Shown piece by piece: positions 35,578 to 43,997 of a stretch of 60,778 nucleotides of DNA. The translations under genes and the position numbers were made by a program. Position 1 is the first letter of the stretch. Each line of letters opens with the position of its first letter. The notes beneath the pieces are model-generated. The model made no database searches, was not told the DNA's origin, and saw only the letters and a list, made by a program, of their open reading frames with translations. The stretch lies in contig JAUZPM010000004.1 of assembly GCA_030705925.1 (NCBI GenBank), positions 1 through 60,778 of the forward strand, given 5' to 3'. The DNA is from Bacillota bacterium. GTDB lineage: Bacteria > Bacillota > Clostridia > Oscillospirales > Feifaniaceae.

Positions 35578-36747
35578 TTATGCTGAGTATTGATTAATTT
35601 GAAGTTTTAAAGACTCTATCTGAGATGACATGCGCTGACTAGAAGTGGAGTTTTTCTCAGCAGCAGAGACATTTGTTTGTACAATGTTTGAAACTTGAAT
35701 GAGTCCCTGACGGATTTGCGCAATGCCAAGTTCCTGTTCTTTTGAAGACTCTGCTATATTGTTAAGCAATAATGTAGTTTGTTCAACTTTATCAATAATG
35801 TCGTTTAAAGCGTCTGAACTTTCATTTACAGCCTTACTGCCTTTACGAACCTTATCGAGCGAGTTTTTAACCAGAATAGAAGTCTCTTTAGCGGCTGACG
35901 ATACTTTGGTCGAAAGCTCTCTTATTTCCTCAGCAACAACAGAGAATCCTCTTCCGTACTCACCGGCCCTTGCGGCTTCAACGGAAGCATTTATAGAAAG
36001 CAAGTTCGTCTGCATTGCAATTTCATCTATTAGTTTTATAATCTTTGCAATATTATCTGATGATACTTTAATTTCTTCCATTGTTTCGACAGAATCATTC
36101 ATGCGCAAACGGCTGGTTTCTGCACTCTCACGTGACTGTTCAATAAGCGCGTTTGCAGAAGACGCATTTTCGGCGCTTTGAGTTGTCTGCGAGTAAATTT
36201 CTTCAACTGATGAAGTTAATTCTTCAACAGCACTGGATTGATCAGACGCACCTCTTGACAATTCTTCACTTGTTGTCGCAACTTGCTTTGATTCTTTTGA
36301 AACTTGTCCGGTCGCTGAGCTAATGCTTACAACAAGTTCATTGACATGATCTTTTAAGGCTATTATAGCACTGACTAATTCACCGACTTCTTTTGATTTG
36401 TTATAAAAATCGAGCTGAACTTTTAGATTACCGTTGGATGCGCTTTTTGTAAACTCTGTAATTTTTTTAATGGGGCTAGTATAAAAAGTTGAAAAGACAA
36501 AGGCAACCAAAATACTTACAAAGAACATAACAATATTTACTATTATTAGTCCAGTTGTCATATTTCCGGAAAGCGCCTGTTTTACAGAAGCATCTGCCGA
36601 ACTTCCCAAAGCCGAAAGTGATAAATTGTAAATAACAATCGATAACAGAATGCATATTACCATCATGATTAGAGTGAAATAAGAAACCATCAGAGTTTTT
36701 AGACTTAACTTTGGTTTTTTTACTTCCTTTGCTTCGCTTCGTTTCAT
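35578..36747 (-). CDS. Methyl-accepting chemotaxis protein without an extracellular sensor domain
   Basis: The protein has 389 residues from ATG 36747 (GAGGAG seven bases before; the GTG at 36762 overlaps that site). Two membrane helices (about 18-43 and 64-88) are separated by only about 20 residues. A HAMP-like segment (SPIKKITEFTKSASNGNLKVQLDF) and a long signalling coiled coil follow. The tip EIAMQTNLLSINASVEAARAGEYGRGFSVVAEEIRELS is the conserved CheA/CheW contact (hallmarks AMQTNLLSINASVEAARAGE and GFSVVAEEIREL). With so little outside the membrane, it may sense the membrane, redox state or a partner. It is a single gene. Confidence 0.92.
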   Translation of the reverse strand: MKRSEAKEVKKPKLSLKTLMVSYFTLIMMVICILLSIVIYNLSLSALGSSADASVKQALSGNMTTGLIIVNIVMFFVSILVAFVFSTFYTSPIKKITEFTKSASNGNLKVQLDFYNKSKEVGELVSAIIALKDHVNELVVSISSATGQVSKESKQVATTSEELSRGASDQSSAVEELTSSVEEIYSQTTQSAENASSANALIEQSRESAETSRLRMNDSVETMEEIKVSSDNIAKIIKLIDEIAMQTNLLSINASVEAARAGEYGRGFSVVAEEIRELSTKVSSAAKETSILVKNSLDKVRKGSKAVNESSDALNDIIDKVEQTTLLLNNIAESSKEQELGIAQIRQGLIQVSNIVQTNVSAAEKNSTSSQRMSSQIESLKLQINQYSA

Positions 36748-36801
36748 TGCTATACTCCTCACTTTATGTATATTTTAAGTTATAACATAAGTCAATAATA
36801 A

Positions 36802-37990
36802 TTAAAAAATTCCTGCTCCGTCACCAATCTCACTAACATAAAACTCAGGGAAAAGTCCTGTTTTCGAGGTGTAGTATGTAGAAACTTTACTTCTAAAGGT
36901 CTCAAGTGCTTCATTTTTAACAATGCTTACTGTGCATCCGCCGAATCCTGCGCCTGTCATACGAGACCCAAGAGTTCCGTCGACTTTCAATGCCGCCTCA
37001 ACCAACGTATCAAGTTCTTTTCCGGTTACTTCATATAAATCACGCAAAGAATCATGAGATGCGCAAAGAAGCTTCCCAAATGCTTCGATATCTCCACTAT
37101 GCAGAACTTCCATTGACTTTCTTACACGATCCTCTTCATATACGCAGTGACGAACTCTCTTTGCGATCACTTCATCTTTTATTAGGTGAATATTTTCCTC
37201 AAGCTGTTCAGGTGTTATTTCGCAGAGATAATTTATCCCCGGAAGCGCAGGCTTGAGTAAAGCCAGTCCTTGTTCACACTGAGCGCGCCTTTCGTTATAC
37301 TTACTGTCGGCAAGAGAACGCGGCTTTTTTGTATTTGAAATAACTATTGAGCAACCTTCCATTTTTATTGGGACAAGTGAAAAGTCAAGTGAACGGCAAT
37401 CAAGAAAGATCGCGTGGTCTTTCTTACCGTTCGCTGAAGCGAACTGATCCATAACACCGCAATTGACCCCGACGTAATTGTTTTCGGCACGCTGTGAAAT
37501 AACGGCCATTTCTGTCATATCAAGATTTACTGCATTGCCTTGTTCCTCAAGCCCTAACGTTGAGAGAGCCACTGCAGTTGCGACCTCTATAGACGCTGAC
37601 GAGGACAGACCGGAACCAAACGGAACGTTTCCCCAGAACAACATATCACAGCCAGGAACATTATAACCGGCTTTAATTAGTTCATCAGCAACGCCTAGCT
37701 GGTATGATCCCCATTCTTTGCCTTTATATTTATCAAGATTGTCAAGTGAAGCTGTAACTAAAAGTCCTGCTAAATCATCTGCAGCAAGACGTATTATACG
37801 GTCGCCGCGCTTACGAACAGCGACAACATTCATAAGGGTAAGTGCAGCAGGGAAAACATGTCCGCCGTTATAATCTATATGTTCACCAATCAGGTTAACA
37901 CGTGCAGGCGCGAAAAAAAAAGCGAAGTTCGCCGCTGCCTTTGCCAAATACATTTTCAAATTTCTCAGAAAGATATTGTTTACTAACCAT
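36802..37990 (-). pseudogene. galK: Galactokinase, frameshifted in a nine-base homopolymer near the 5' end
   Basis: GHMP-family galactokinase phosphorylates galactose in the Leloir pathway. Downstream of the break the motifs are intact: FFFAPARVNLIGEHIDYNGG (galactose site), GSGLSSSAS (ATP loop), GVNCGVMDQFAS and MTGAGFGGCTVS. The natural start is ATG 37990 behind GAGGTG and reads MVSKQYLSEKFENVFGKGSG then ELRFFF. A run of nine A (37913-37921, T on the coding strand) shifts it out of frame right before APARVNL. Eight would give one continuous enzyme. Without the shift only a frame from the internal ATG at 37953-37959 is left, which lacks a ribosome site and replaces the N-terminus. Real mutation, slippage switch or sequencing error are all possible. 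Confidence 0.85.
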
Positions 37991-38137
37991 TTGCCACCTC
38001 AAAAATAATATATCATATATATATTAAATGCATAATTTGAAAAAAGCAAGCTGTTTTAGACAAAAAAACCACATTATACATGAATAGGGACAATCTGGCC
38101 AAGAATAGGATATTATTGTGGGAAAGGAGCATTTGCC

Positions 38138-39124
38138 ATGAGGATGTATGTTCTAACAAAGAAGAATGTTTACGCAATTATTTTATGTCTGGTCTTTGCC
38201 ATTTTGCTTATCGGGGTTAATTTTGACAATGTTGCAACTTTTGTTAGCACCGGATCTGTACATCGCAGTTTGCCAATTTATAGGGTTCGGACTAATGATA
38301 AAAGAATAGCAATTAGCTTTGATGCAGCATGGGGAAATGAAGACACACAGACTTTGATTGATATTCTAGGAAAATATAATGTAAAGGCAACGTTTTTCGT
38401 TGTGGGCAGCTGGGTAGATAAGTATCCTGAAAGCGTGAAAGCTCTGCATGATGCCGGACACGACGTAATGAATCATTCTAGTACCCATCCTCATATGCCG
38501 CAGCTTTCTAAAGATAAAATGATTTCTGAGGTGCAAAATTGTAATGACAAGATAGAAAAGGTCACAGGGGTTCGTCCGATATTATTCAGACCTCCATTTG
38601 GGGATTATAGCAATTTAACTGTAGACACAATGAAAGAGATTGGAATGTACACGATCCAATGGGATGTTGACAGTCTCGATTGGAAGAATCCCCCTTCCTC
38701 TGATATTGTTGCAAGAGTAACATCAAAGGTCAAGGGCGGCTCGATTGTGCTGTTCCACAACGCTGCAATAAATACTCCTGCGGCATTGCCCGCCATTCTC
38801 GAAAAGCTGCAGAGCGAGGGGTACCAATTTGTCAAAATATCCGATTTAATATATAAGGACAATTACGACATCGATCATGCCGGCGAGCAGTTCCAGAAAG
38901 CCCCCGCTGCCGGTCAAACTGGCACAGCTTCGTCTGAGACTAAAAAAGATCAGTCTGATGAAAAGCAGACAAAAACTGAAAATCAAGCTGATTCTGAAAA
39001 GGATGCAGTTTCTCCGCAAAAAAATGCGGATAAGAAATCACAATCAGATTTATCGGCAAAGAAAGAAACTGAATCAGATATCAGTCAAAAGACAAATGTG
39101 AGACAGCAAACTAAATGCATTTAA
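38138..39124 (+). CDS. pdaB: Polysaccharide deacetylase, PdaB/YlxY-like
   Basis: The 328-residue protein has an N-terminal membrane anchor (about 11-31) and a NodB deacetylase domain (about 65-245). Motif 1 is IAISFDAAWGNED, which keeps one Asp. Motif 2 is HSSTHPHM (zinc His pair), motif 3 RPPFGDY, and then WDVDSLDW and VLFHN. PdaB is needed for spore cortex maintenance in Bacillus. The last 80 residues form a charged Lys/Glu/Gln/Ser tail ending SQKTNVRQQTKCI, which is unusual. The same ending is found as a remnant at 40116-40265. The start follows AAAGGAG by eight bases. Confidence 0.88.
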   Translation: MRMYVLTKKNVYAIILCLVFAILLIGVNFDNVATFVSTGSVHRSLPIYRVRTNDKRIAISFDAAWGNEDTQTLIDILGKYNVKATFFVVGSWVDKYPESVKALHDAGHDVMNHSSTHPHMPQLSKDKMISEVQNCNDKIEKVTGVRPILFRPPFGDYSNLTVDTMKEIGMYTIQWDVDSLDWKNPPSSDIVARVTSKVKGGSIVLFHNAAINTPAALPAILEKLQSEGYQFVKISDLIYKDNYDIDHAGEQFQKAPAAGQTGTASSETKKDQSDEKQTKTENQADSEKDAVSPQKNADKKSQSDLSAKKETESDISQKTNVRQQTKCI

Positions 39125-39155
39125 ATTCTGATGACCTGTCGATAAAACTTATAAA

Positions 39156-39202
39156 AAAAGCTTTAGCCGTAAGACTTAATTACGGCTGAAGCTTTTATTT
39201 TT
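39156..39202 (+). terminator. Terminator of the pdaB-like gene
   Basis: AAAAGCTTTAGCCGTAA (39156-39172) pairs with TTACGGCTGAAGCTTTT (39180-39196) with one G-U/mismatch, followed by a T-rich tract. Confidence 0.88.
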
Positions 39203-39240
39203 TCTTTAAGCAGCGGCTAACATAGCAATAATTGACTAAA

Positions 39241-39432
39241 ATGAGCCATATTCCATTTGGCACCGCGACAGAAACTTTAAATGAATGGTACTATGAAATC
39301 CGGAAAGGGTTAGCCTTGAACACCTAGAAGAAAATGCGAAGCGCTGGGCTGCCTTTGGGAGATTTGATTGAGTATATCCCAAATAAGGAACACAGGACCG
39401 AGAAAGACCTTAATCGAAGAGCATGGGAATAA
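39241..39432 (+). pseudogene. Small ORF of 63 sense codons split by an amber stop
   Basis: From ATG 39241 the frame reads MSHIPFGTATETLNEWYYEI, then a TAG at 39325-39327. It continues in the same frame with KKMRSAGLPLGDLIEYIPNK and ends at TAA 39430-39432 before a perfect terminator. The second half looks like normal protein, so this is probably a small gene with a nonsense mutation. I do not recognise the family. No clear ribosome site precedes the ATG, so it may also be the tail of a longer dead gene. Confidence 0.4.
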
Positions 39433-39451
39433 AAAAGAATAATAATGATGG

Positions 39452-39492
39452 CGGCTCATTGTTTCGGAAGCGGAACGGTGAGCCGTTTTTTT
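39452..39492 (+). terminator. Terminator after the amber-split ORF
   Basis: CGGCTCA and TGAGCCG (39452-39458, 39479-39485) with an inner GTTTCG/CGGAAC stem, followed by seven Ts. Confidence 0.85.
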
Positions 39493-39508
39493 TACTTTAA
39501 GTATTTAA

Positions 39509-39970
39509 TTAATCATTTTTATGGCGGCTTAAGTATGCGGCATACTCTGCCTTTAATTTATAATATTCATTCTCCGTAATAGCGCGCAAAGTAAAGCAAA
39601 GGTATTGGCAGATATCAACACCTTCACGCTTTAAATCATAAAGGATATGAAATGACTTAATCCCTTCCTGCTCAAAATCAGTATTAGTGATGATGTCATT
39701 GAAAGACTCCAAAAACTCTCGATAACTACGTTTGCAGAATGTTGCCCAGTTTTCTTCCGGAGTTTTGTCTTTAGGGCCTGCACTAAGCCAATATAAATCA
39801 CAAGTCGATTTTTGCACAAAGAATTGAACCTCACCGCCTGTTACTGCTAAACCAAGCTTTTCACATTCCGCTACTACAGAAGGAATATCCTCGAATTTCC
39901 AAGCGTATTCAAGCCCAGGCTTAAAAGCTTTATTAAGGATGTCTACCGGCAGTAGTTCCTCTGTATTCAT
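39509..39970 (-). CDS. Hypothetical cytosolic protein
   Basis: The 153-residue protein starts at ATG 39970 (GGATGTGA lies before it; TTG 39991 is less likely). It is acidic and soluble, rich in Glu, Tyr, Phe and Trp, without signal, membrane or metal motifs: LEYAWKFEDIPSVVAECEKL, then QFFVQKSTCDLYWLSAGPKD and ENWATFCKRSYREFLESF. Its size and aromatic content recall small immunity or phage-derived proteins, but I cannot place it. It lies in the decaying accessory stretch and has no co-oriented partner. Confidence 0.7.
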   Translation of the reverse strand: MNTEELLPVDILNKAFKPGLEYAWKFEDIPSVVAECEKLGLAVTGGEVQFFVQKSTCDLYWLSAGPKDKTPEENWATFCKRSYREFLESFNDIITNTDFEQEGIKSFHILYDLKREGVDICQYLCFTLRAITENEYYKLKAEYAAYLSRHKND

Positions 39971-40115
39971 AACATCACATCCAAGTCTCAATTTTTAACT
40001 ATTATATCATATACTTACTGGAAATTAAAGTGAAATAGCGATTTGATTGAATGTATCAAAACAACAGCTAGAAATAAGAATAAAATAAAGATGGCGCTCA
40101 CCGTTTCAGAGTTAG

Positions 40116-40265
40116 ACAAAAACTCCGATGCCAAGTACAGGACAGACGAATTCACAGCCTGATACGGGCACAGAAAAACAACCCAAAACAGGGGCAAAGA
40201 CAGAACCCAAACCGGGCGCCAGCCAAAAAACAAACGTAAGGCAGCATACTAAAGGAATCGAATAG
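40116..40265 (+). pseudogene. Remnant of a second pdaB-like C-terminal tail
   Basis: The frame from 40116 (a stop precedes it at 40113) reads TKTPMPSTGQTNSQPDTGTE and a Lys/Pro-rich stretch. It ends SQKTNVRQHTKGIE before TAG at 40263. The last residues match the end of the pdaB-like protein (SQKTNVRQQTKCI) at 11 of 13 positions. A terminator follows at the expected distance. Nothing of the catalytic domain remains, so a tandem duplicate lost everything but its 3' end. Confidence 0.65.
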
Positions 40266-40269
40266 CAAC

Positions 40270-40293
40270 AGCGGGGAGAAATCCCCGCTTTTT
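40270..40293 (+). terminator. Terminator of the duplicated tail
   Basis: AGCGGGGA and TCCCCGCT pair around GAAA and are followed by a run of five Ts. From there to 40409 I see no gene. Confidence 0.88.
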
Positions 40294-40409
40294 GGTGTTT
40301 GGAATTAAATATAACAATCAACTAATAATTGACGAATGTAAAAAATGGGATTATTATGTAAGAAAATAGCAAGTTGAATTTGTCCAAAGAGATATAAAGG
40401 ATGTGTCAT

Positions 40410-41187
40410 ATGAAAAAAAAAAAGAAACCCCGAGCTAATGCCTGAAGAAGAAGCAGATTATGATGTAATAGGTTATTATTATGGATTTGAGAAATATATG
40501 AGCAAAATGGCCGTTTTTTCTTTGGCCATGATAATCTGGATGTAGCACCCTTCTTAAAAGAATTAGATAAGATATTGCCTTATCTAAAAACAAATCATAA
40601 ATCAGGTGAAATATTTTATCGTGCACGAATAGATGACGGGATAATAAATCAATATTCTTTTCAAGATGGGCCTTTTGAAGCTTATTCAAAAGATGAATTG
40701 GGAGCACCCCCAAAATATAAAGCCAAAGATGGACGAATCAACCCCAAGGGGGTGCCATATTTATATCTTGCAAAAACACGGCGTTGCGCTTTAGCAGAAG
40801 CACGGCCTCCCATTGGCTGCACAGTTGCAATAGGAAAAGGCGTATTGTCCAGAGATGTAACAGTTGCCTCTTTTACTGGAGAACCTTGGAGTGGTCAAAG
40901 CCTATTTGAAAATAGAATGGTTATTTTTATTGGGGCCTTATTTTCATTGCCTTTAAATGGTCAAAATGATATTGAGTATTTACCGACCCAAGTTATTGCT
41001 GAATATTTGAAAAATGCAAACTTTGATGGAATAGAGTATAAAATCTGGAATCAACTTAGCGCTGTTTAATATAAATGATTGGTTTGCTGATTCCTCAACT
41101 ATTTTTGACGTAACAGATATTAAATACGAGGCTGTTAGAAGTAAAGCTTTAGTTGAAGTCTTTGGGTACCCTGATGAGAAGTTATAA
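40410..41187 (+). pseudogene. RES-domain protein (NAD+ phosphorylase fold) broken by small indels
   Basis: RES-domain toxins degrade NAD+. The core is open from 40575 to about 41040 with EIFYRARIDDG, GRINPKGVPYLYLAK, CALAEARPPIG and YLPTQVIAEYLKNANFDGIEYK, the normal RES layout. The start ATG 40410 (AAAGGA before it) continues only if the A11 run at 40413-40423 loses one base, giving MKKKRNPELMPEEEADYDVIGYYYGFEKY. A two-base AT gain near 40494-40499 must be undone to reach EQNGRFFFGHDNLDV. An extra A in 41040-41043 hides the true end, SGINLALFNINDWF to KLVEVFGYPDEKL-like residues ending at TAA 41187. No Xre-type antitoxin gene lies beside it. It is either dead or contains assembly errors. Confidence 0.75.
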
Positions 41188-41237
41188 AAAATTAGTAAAT
41201 AAATTAATTAAGCGTTATACAATAAGGAGCCATAACG

Positions 41238-42182
41238 ATGATTACAATTTTAATTGGAAACGATATAAAAACTGAAAGCCGTTCTAAAAAGGGAATAAGT
41301 TTACTAGAAGTATGCGAAAATTATGTAGTATTAGATTTAGAAACTACCGGACTTGACCCAAGTTATGATGATATTATTGAAGTTGCGGCTTTGCGGATTG
41401 AAAATAACGAAATTGTAGGACAATATCAAAGCCTTGTAAATCCAGGTTATAAAATTAGTGAATTTATTTCAAATTTGACAGGTATAACAAATGAAATGCT
41501 TTCAAAAGCACCTCATATTCAAGACGTATTGAAGCAATTTATAGATTTTATTGGTGACTCAATTGTTGTTGGACATAATGCCAATTTTGATATAAATTTT
41601 CTTTATGATAATTGCAGTAGAAATTTTGATATGCTGTTTAAAAACAATTTTATAGATACTATGAGGCTAAGCCGAAGGCTATTTAAAAAGGAAACGCATC
41701 ATCGCTTGTCCGATTTAGTTATGCGCTTCGGTATTGGCCCAACAATTGAGCATCGCGCTTTAAATGATGCTCATCAAACACATGAGTGCTATCAGTATAT
41801 GCTTAATTACATAACAGCTAATTCAATCGATATTAATTTATTGTATCCTCATAGAAGCAATTTGTTAGCAAGAGATATATGCGCAACAGCTGGAGCTTTT
41901 GATGAAAGTAGTCCTATTTTCGGGAAAACTTTTGTTTTTACCGGGGCATTAGAGCGAATGACCAGAAGGGAAGCAATGCAACTGGTTGTTAACAAAGGAG
42001 GCTTTTGCGAAGATAACGTTAATAAAAAAACAAATTATCTTATACTAGCAAATAATGAGTATTGTACTTCGATTAAAGATGGTAAAAGCAATAAACAAAA
42101 GAAAGCTGAACAGTTAAAATTATCCGGAATGGATATTGAAATAATTTCAGAGAGAGTATTTTACGATATGTTAACTGAGTAA
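41238..42182 (+). CDS. DEDDh 3'-5' exonuclease with C-terminal BRCT domain
   Basis: The 314-residue protein has an exonuclease domain of the DnaQ/PolC-epsilon type (about 28-190). Exo I is VVLDLETTGLDP (Asp and Glu), Exo II VVGHNANFDINFLYDN, and Exo III RALNDAHQTHECY (His and Asp, DEDDh). A BRCT domain follows (about 225-314, SPIFGKTFVFTGALERMTRREAMQLVVNKGG). Such fusions occur in Firmicutes and may handle damaged DNA ends, BRCT being known from DNA ligase. Start behind AAGGAG. It is a lone gene in the accessory stretch, lower in G+C than the mutS region. Confidence 0.88.
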   Translation: MITILIGNDIKTESRSKKGISLLEVCENYVVLDLETTGLDPSYDDIIEVAALRIENNEIVGQYQSLVNPGYKISEFISNLTGITNEMLSKAPHIQDVLKQFIDFIGDSIVVGHNANFDINFLYDNCSRNFDMLFKNNFIDTMRLSRRLFKKETHHRLSDLVMRFGIGPTIEHRALNDAHQTHECYQYMLNYITANSIDINLLYPHRSNLLARDICATAGAFDESSPIFGKTFVFTGALERMTRREAMQLVVNKGGFCEDNVNKKTNYLILANNEYCTSIKDGKSNKQKKAEQLKLSGMDIEIISERVFYDMLTE

Positions 42183-42271
42183 TAAAAATTCAAAATCTGC
42201 ACTCAGAGTAGTCCCATCAGAAGTCTTTGAGTATTCATGGTTGAATAGTCGCACCAAGGACAATAGACGCA

Positions 42272-42340
42272 AAAAAATAAAAGCCAATTGGAGAAAATGA
42301 CTTATTTACGCTGACTCCTCCAAGAGGCTTTTTATTTCAA
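42272..42340. terminator. Long bidirectional hairpin between the exonuclease and aminotransferase genes
   Basis: AAATAAAAGCCAATTGGAG (about 42275-42292) pairs largely with CTCCTCCAAGAGGCTTTTT (about 42315-42333). T-runs lie outside on both strands, so it can end both converging genes. Confidence 0.6.
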
Positions 42341-42397
42341 TACCCGTTTTTATTGGTACTGTTCAGTTCATCAATTTCCTCTCCGCTTTTTGCTATA

Positions 42398-43591
42398 TTA
42401 TTCTTTTATATACGCGTCCTTCAATTTTTCAAATGCCTTAAATGAACGTTCGATCATGGCTTTTGCGACGCAGTATGAGATGCGGACATAGCCGGGACAG
42501 CCGAAGCCATCGCCTGGCACTAGTAGGAGATCAAGCTGTTTTGCTTTTTCGCAAAATGCCACTGCATCGGATTCTAACGCTTTAACAAACAGATAAAAAG
42601 CACCCTCAGGTTTTACACAGTCATATCCAAGCGAAGTAAGCTTATTATATAATAGATCCCGGTTTGTCCTGTAAACATCCATATTCGATGTTTTACCAAT
42701 ACACTTTAATATAACCTTTTGGAATAAGCTTGGCGCGCATACGTAGCCTAACGCCCGCCCGGCACCGCAGACAGCTAAGTAAATTTCACGGCTTTTTTCA
42801 GCTTTGTCCGGAACTAATATATAACCTATGCGCTCACCAGGCAGGGACAGCGCTTTACTGTAGGAATAACAGACGATAGTATTGTCATAATATTTCGGGA
42901 TAAATGGGACGACAACTCTGTCATACACTATTTCCCTGTATGGTTCATCGGAGATTATGAATATAGGATGCTTGTATTCACTTGATTTTAATTTGAGTAA
43001 ATCACAGAGATTTTGAATTGTTGCCGCTGAGTAAACAGCACCGGACGGATTATTCGGTGAATTAATAATTATAGCTTTTGTGTTTTCATTAATTGTTTTT
43101 TCGAGCTCTGAAAAATTGATTTGGAATTGCCGCATATCTGGTGGCACTACTCTAAAGCCTGCTCCCGCAGCCTCAACAAATACTTTATATTCAGGAAAAT
43201 AAGGGGCTATCGAGATAAATTCATCTTTTTTGCTTTCAGTCAGGGCGCGAAAGCAGATGCTAAGTGATGCCGCGGCGCCACAAGTCATATAAAAATTATC
43301 TGCTCTAAGCTGTACTGAATATTTACTGCTCATATAGTCTGCAAGCCCCTGACGAACAGACAAATCTCCTTGCGCTGAAGTATAGCCATGGATAGAACAG
43401 GAATCTTCATTTTGAAATATTTCTTCTATTGCACCGTGTATACATTCAGGGGCAGGTACTGAGGGATTACCGATACTAAAATCAAAAACATTTTCTTTTC
43501 CGACTATATCTGCACGCAGTTTGCCATATTCGAACAGCTCTCTAATAGCGGAGCGTGTATTCCCTAGTTCATACATTTCTTTTGAAAACAT
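42398..43591 (-). CDS. PLP-dependent aminotransferase, class I/II (aspartate aminotransferase family)
   Basis: The 397-residue fold-type I enzyme has YTSAQGDLSVRQGLADYM (substrate loop), NSPNNPSGAVYS, ISDEPYREIVYD (PLP-contact Asp and Tyr) and CYSYSKALSLPGERIGY with the Schiff-base Lys, and the carboxylate Arg in VRISYCV. The N-terminal FDFSIGNPSVPAP is typical of the AspC/MalY-near group. The donor amino acid cannot be set by eye. The ATG at 43591 follows AAAGGTG; the GTG at 43600 is part of that site. It is a single gene. Confidence 0.9.
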   Translation of the reverse strand: MFSKEMYELGNTRSAIRELFEYGKLRADIVGKENVFDFSIGNPSVPAPECIHGAIEEIFQNEDSCSIHGYTSAQGDLSVRQGLADYMSSKYSVQLRADNFYMTCGAAASLSICFRALTESKKDEFISIAPYFPEYKVFVEAAGAGFRVVPPDMRQFQINFSELEKTINENTKAIIINSPNNPSGAVYSAATIQNLCDLLKLKSSEYKHPIFIISDEPYREIVYDRVVVPFIPKYYDNTIVCYSYSKALSLPGERIGYILVPDKAEKSREIYLAVCGAGRALGYVCAPSLFQKVILKCIGKTSNMDVYRTNRDLLYNKLTSLGYDCVKPEGAFYLFVKALESDAVAFCEKAKQLDLLLVPGDGFGCPGYVRISYCVAKAMIERSFKAFEKLKDAYIKE

Positions 43592-43715
43592 AATATTCAC
43601 CTTTCAAAAATCCTTTTTTACAGAATTATGATAACATTAATCAATACAATTTTTAATATAATTTTGATCACAAATTGGAATACATAATAAATAGTCTTTG
43701 CTATAAAATAAAATC

Positions 43716-43731
43716 GGATCACTTTTGATCC
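43716..43731 (+). promoter_or_regulatory. Palindrome upstream of the spore-protein gene
   Basis: GGATCA CTTT TGATCC is a perfect 6-bp inverted repeat, 28 bases before the start codon and next to the GGGGGG ribosome site. Its role is unknown: operator or small leader hairpin. Confidence 0.4.
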
Positions 43732-43759
43732 AAGTTCACAGCAAATGGGGGGTCTTAAA

Positions 43760-43939
43760 ATGGCAAACAACAAGTCGAACATTAAACAAAAAAATACGCT
43801 TAACCAATATAAAGCCGAAGCCGCAAAACAGGTTGGTGTCGATTTGAATGATGATAACATCAAAGCAAAGGATGCAGGTGCTGTTGGAGGCAGAATGGTT
43901 AAGAATATGATTGACAAGGCAAAAAGCCAGCCCAAATAG
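43760..43939 (+). CDS. Alpha/beta-type small acid-soluble spore protein
   Basis: The 59-residue basic protein has the alpha/beta SASP layout: a first helix NQYKAEAAKQVGVDL, a spacer, and a second helix GAVGGRMVKNMIDKAKSQ, equal to the family's 'G.VGG.M.K.(M/L)(I/V)' DNA-binding helix. Such proteins coat and shield DNA in the spore. The first helix lacks the common 'E(I/V)A.ELG' Glu, and the GPR protease cleavage site is not clear, so it is a diverged member. Start is ATG 43760 behind GGGGGG. A terminator follows. Confidence 0.78.
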   Translation: MANNKSNIKQKNTLNQYKAEAAKQVGVDLNDDNIKAKDAGAVGGRMVKNMIDKAKSQPK

Positions 43940-43969
43940 TTGATGAACGAATAAAGATAGATTTGTATA

Positions 43970-43997
43970 GAGGAGGAGCATTGGCTCCTCCTCTTAT
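43970..43997. terminator. Hairpin shared by the spore-protein gene and the DtxR gene
   Basis: GAGGAGGAGC and GCTCCTCCTC pair around ATTG (43970-43993), with a weak T-tract on the plus strand. Its arm abuts the stop codon of the convergent regulator gene. Confidence 0.7.

Noticed and set aside
40410-41187. RES-Xre toxin-antitoxin system
   Set aside because: Only a RES-type protein is visible. No helix-turn-helix antitoxin gene lies on either side, and the gene is broken.
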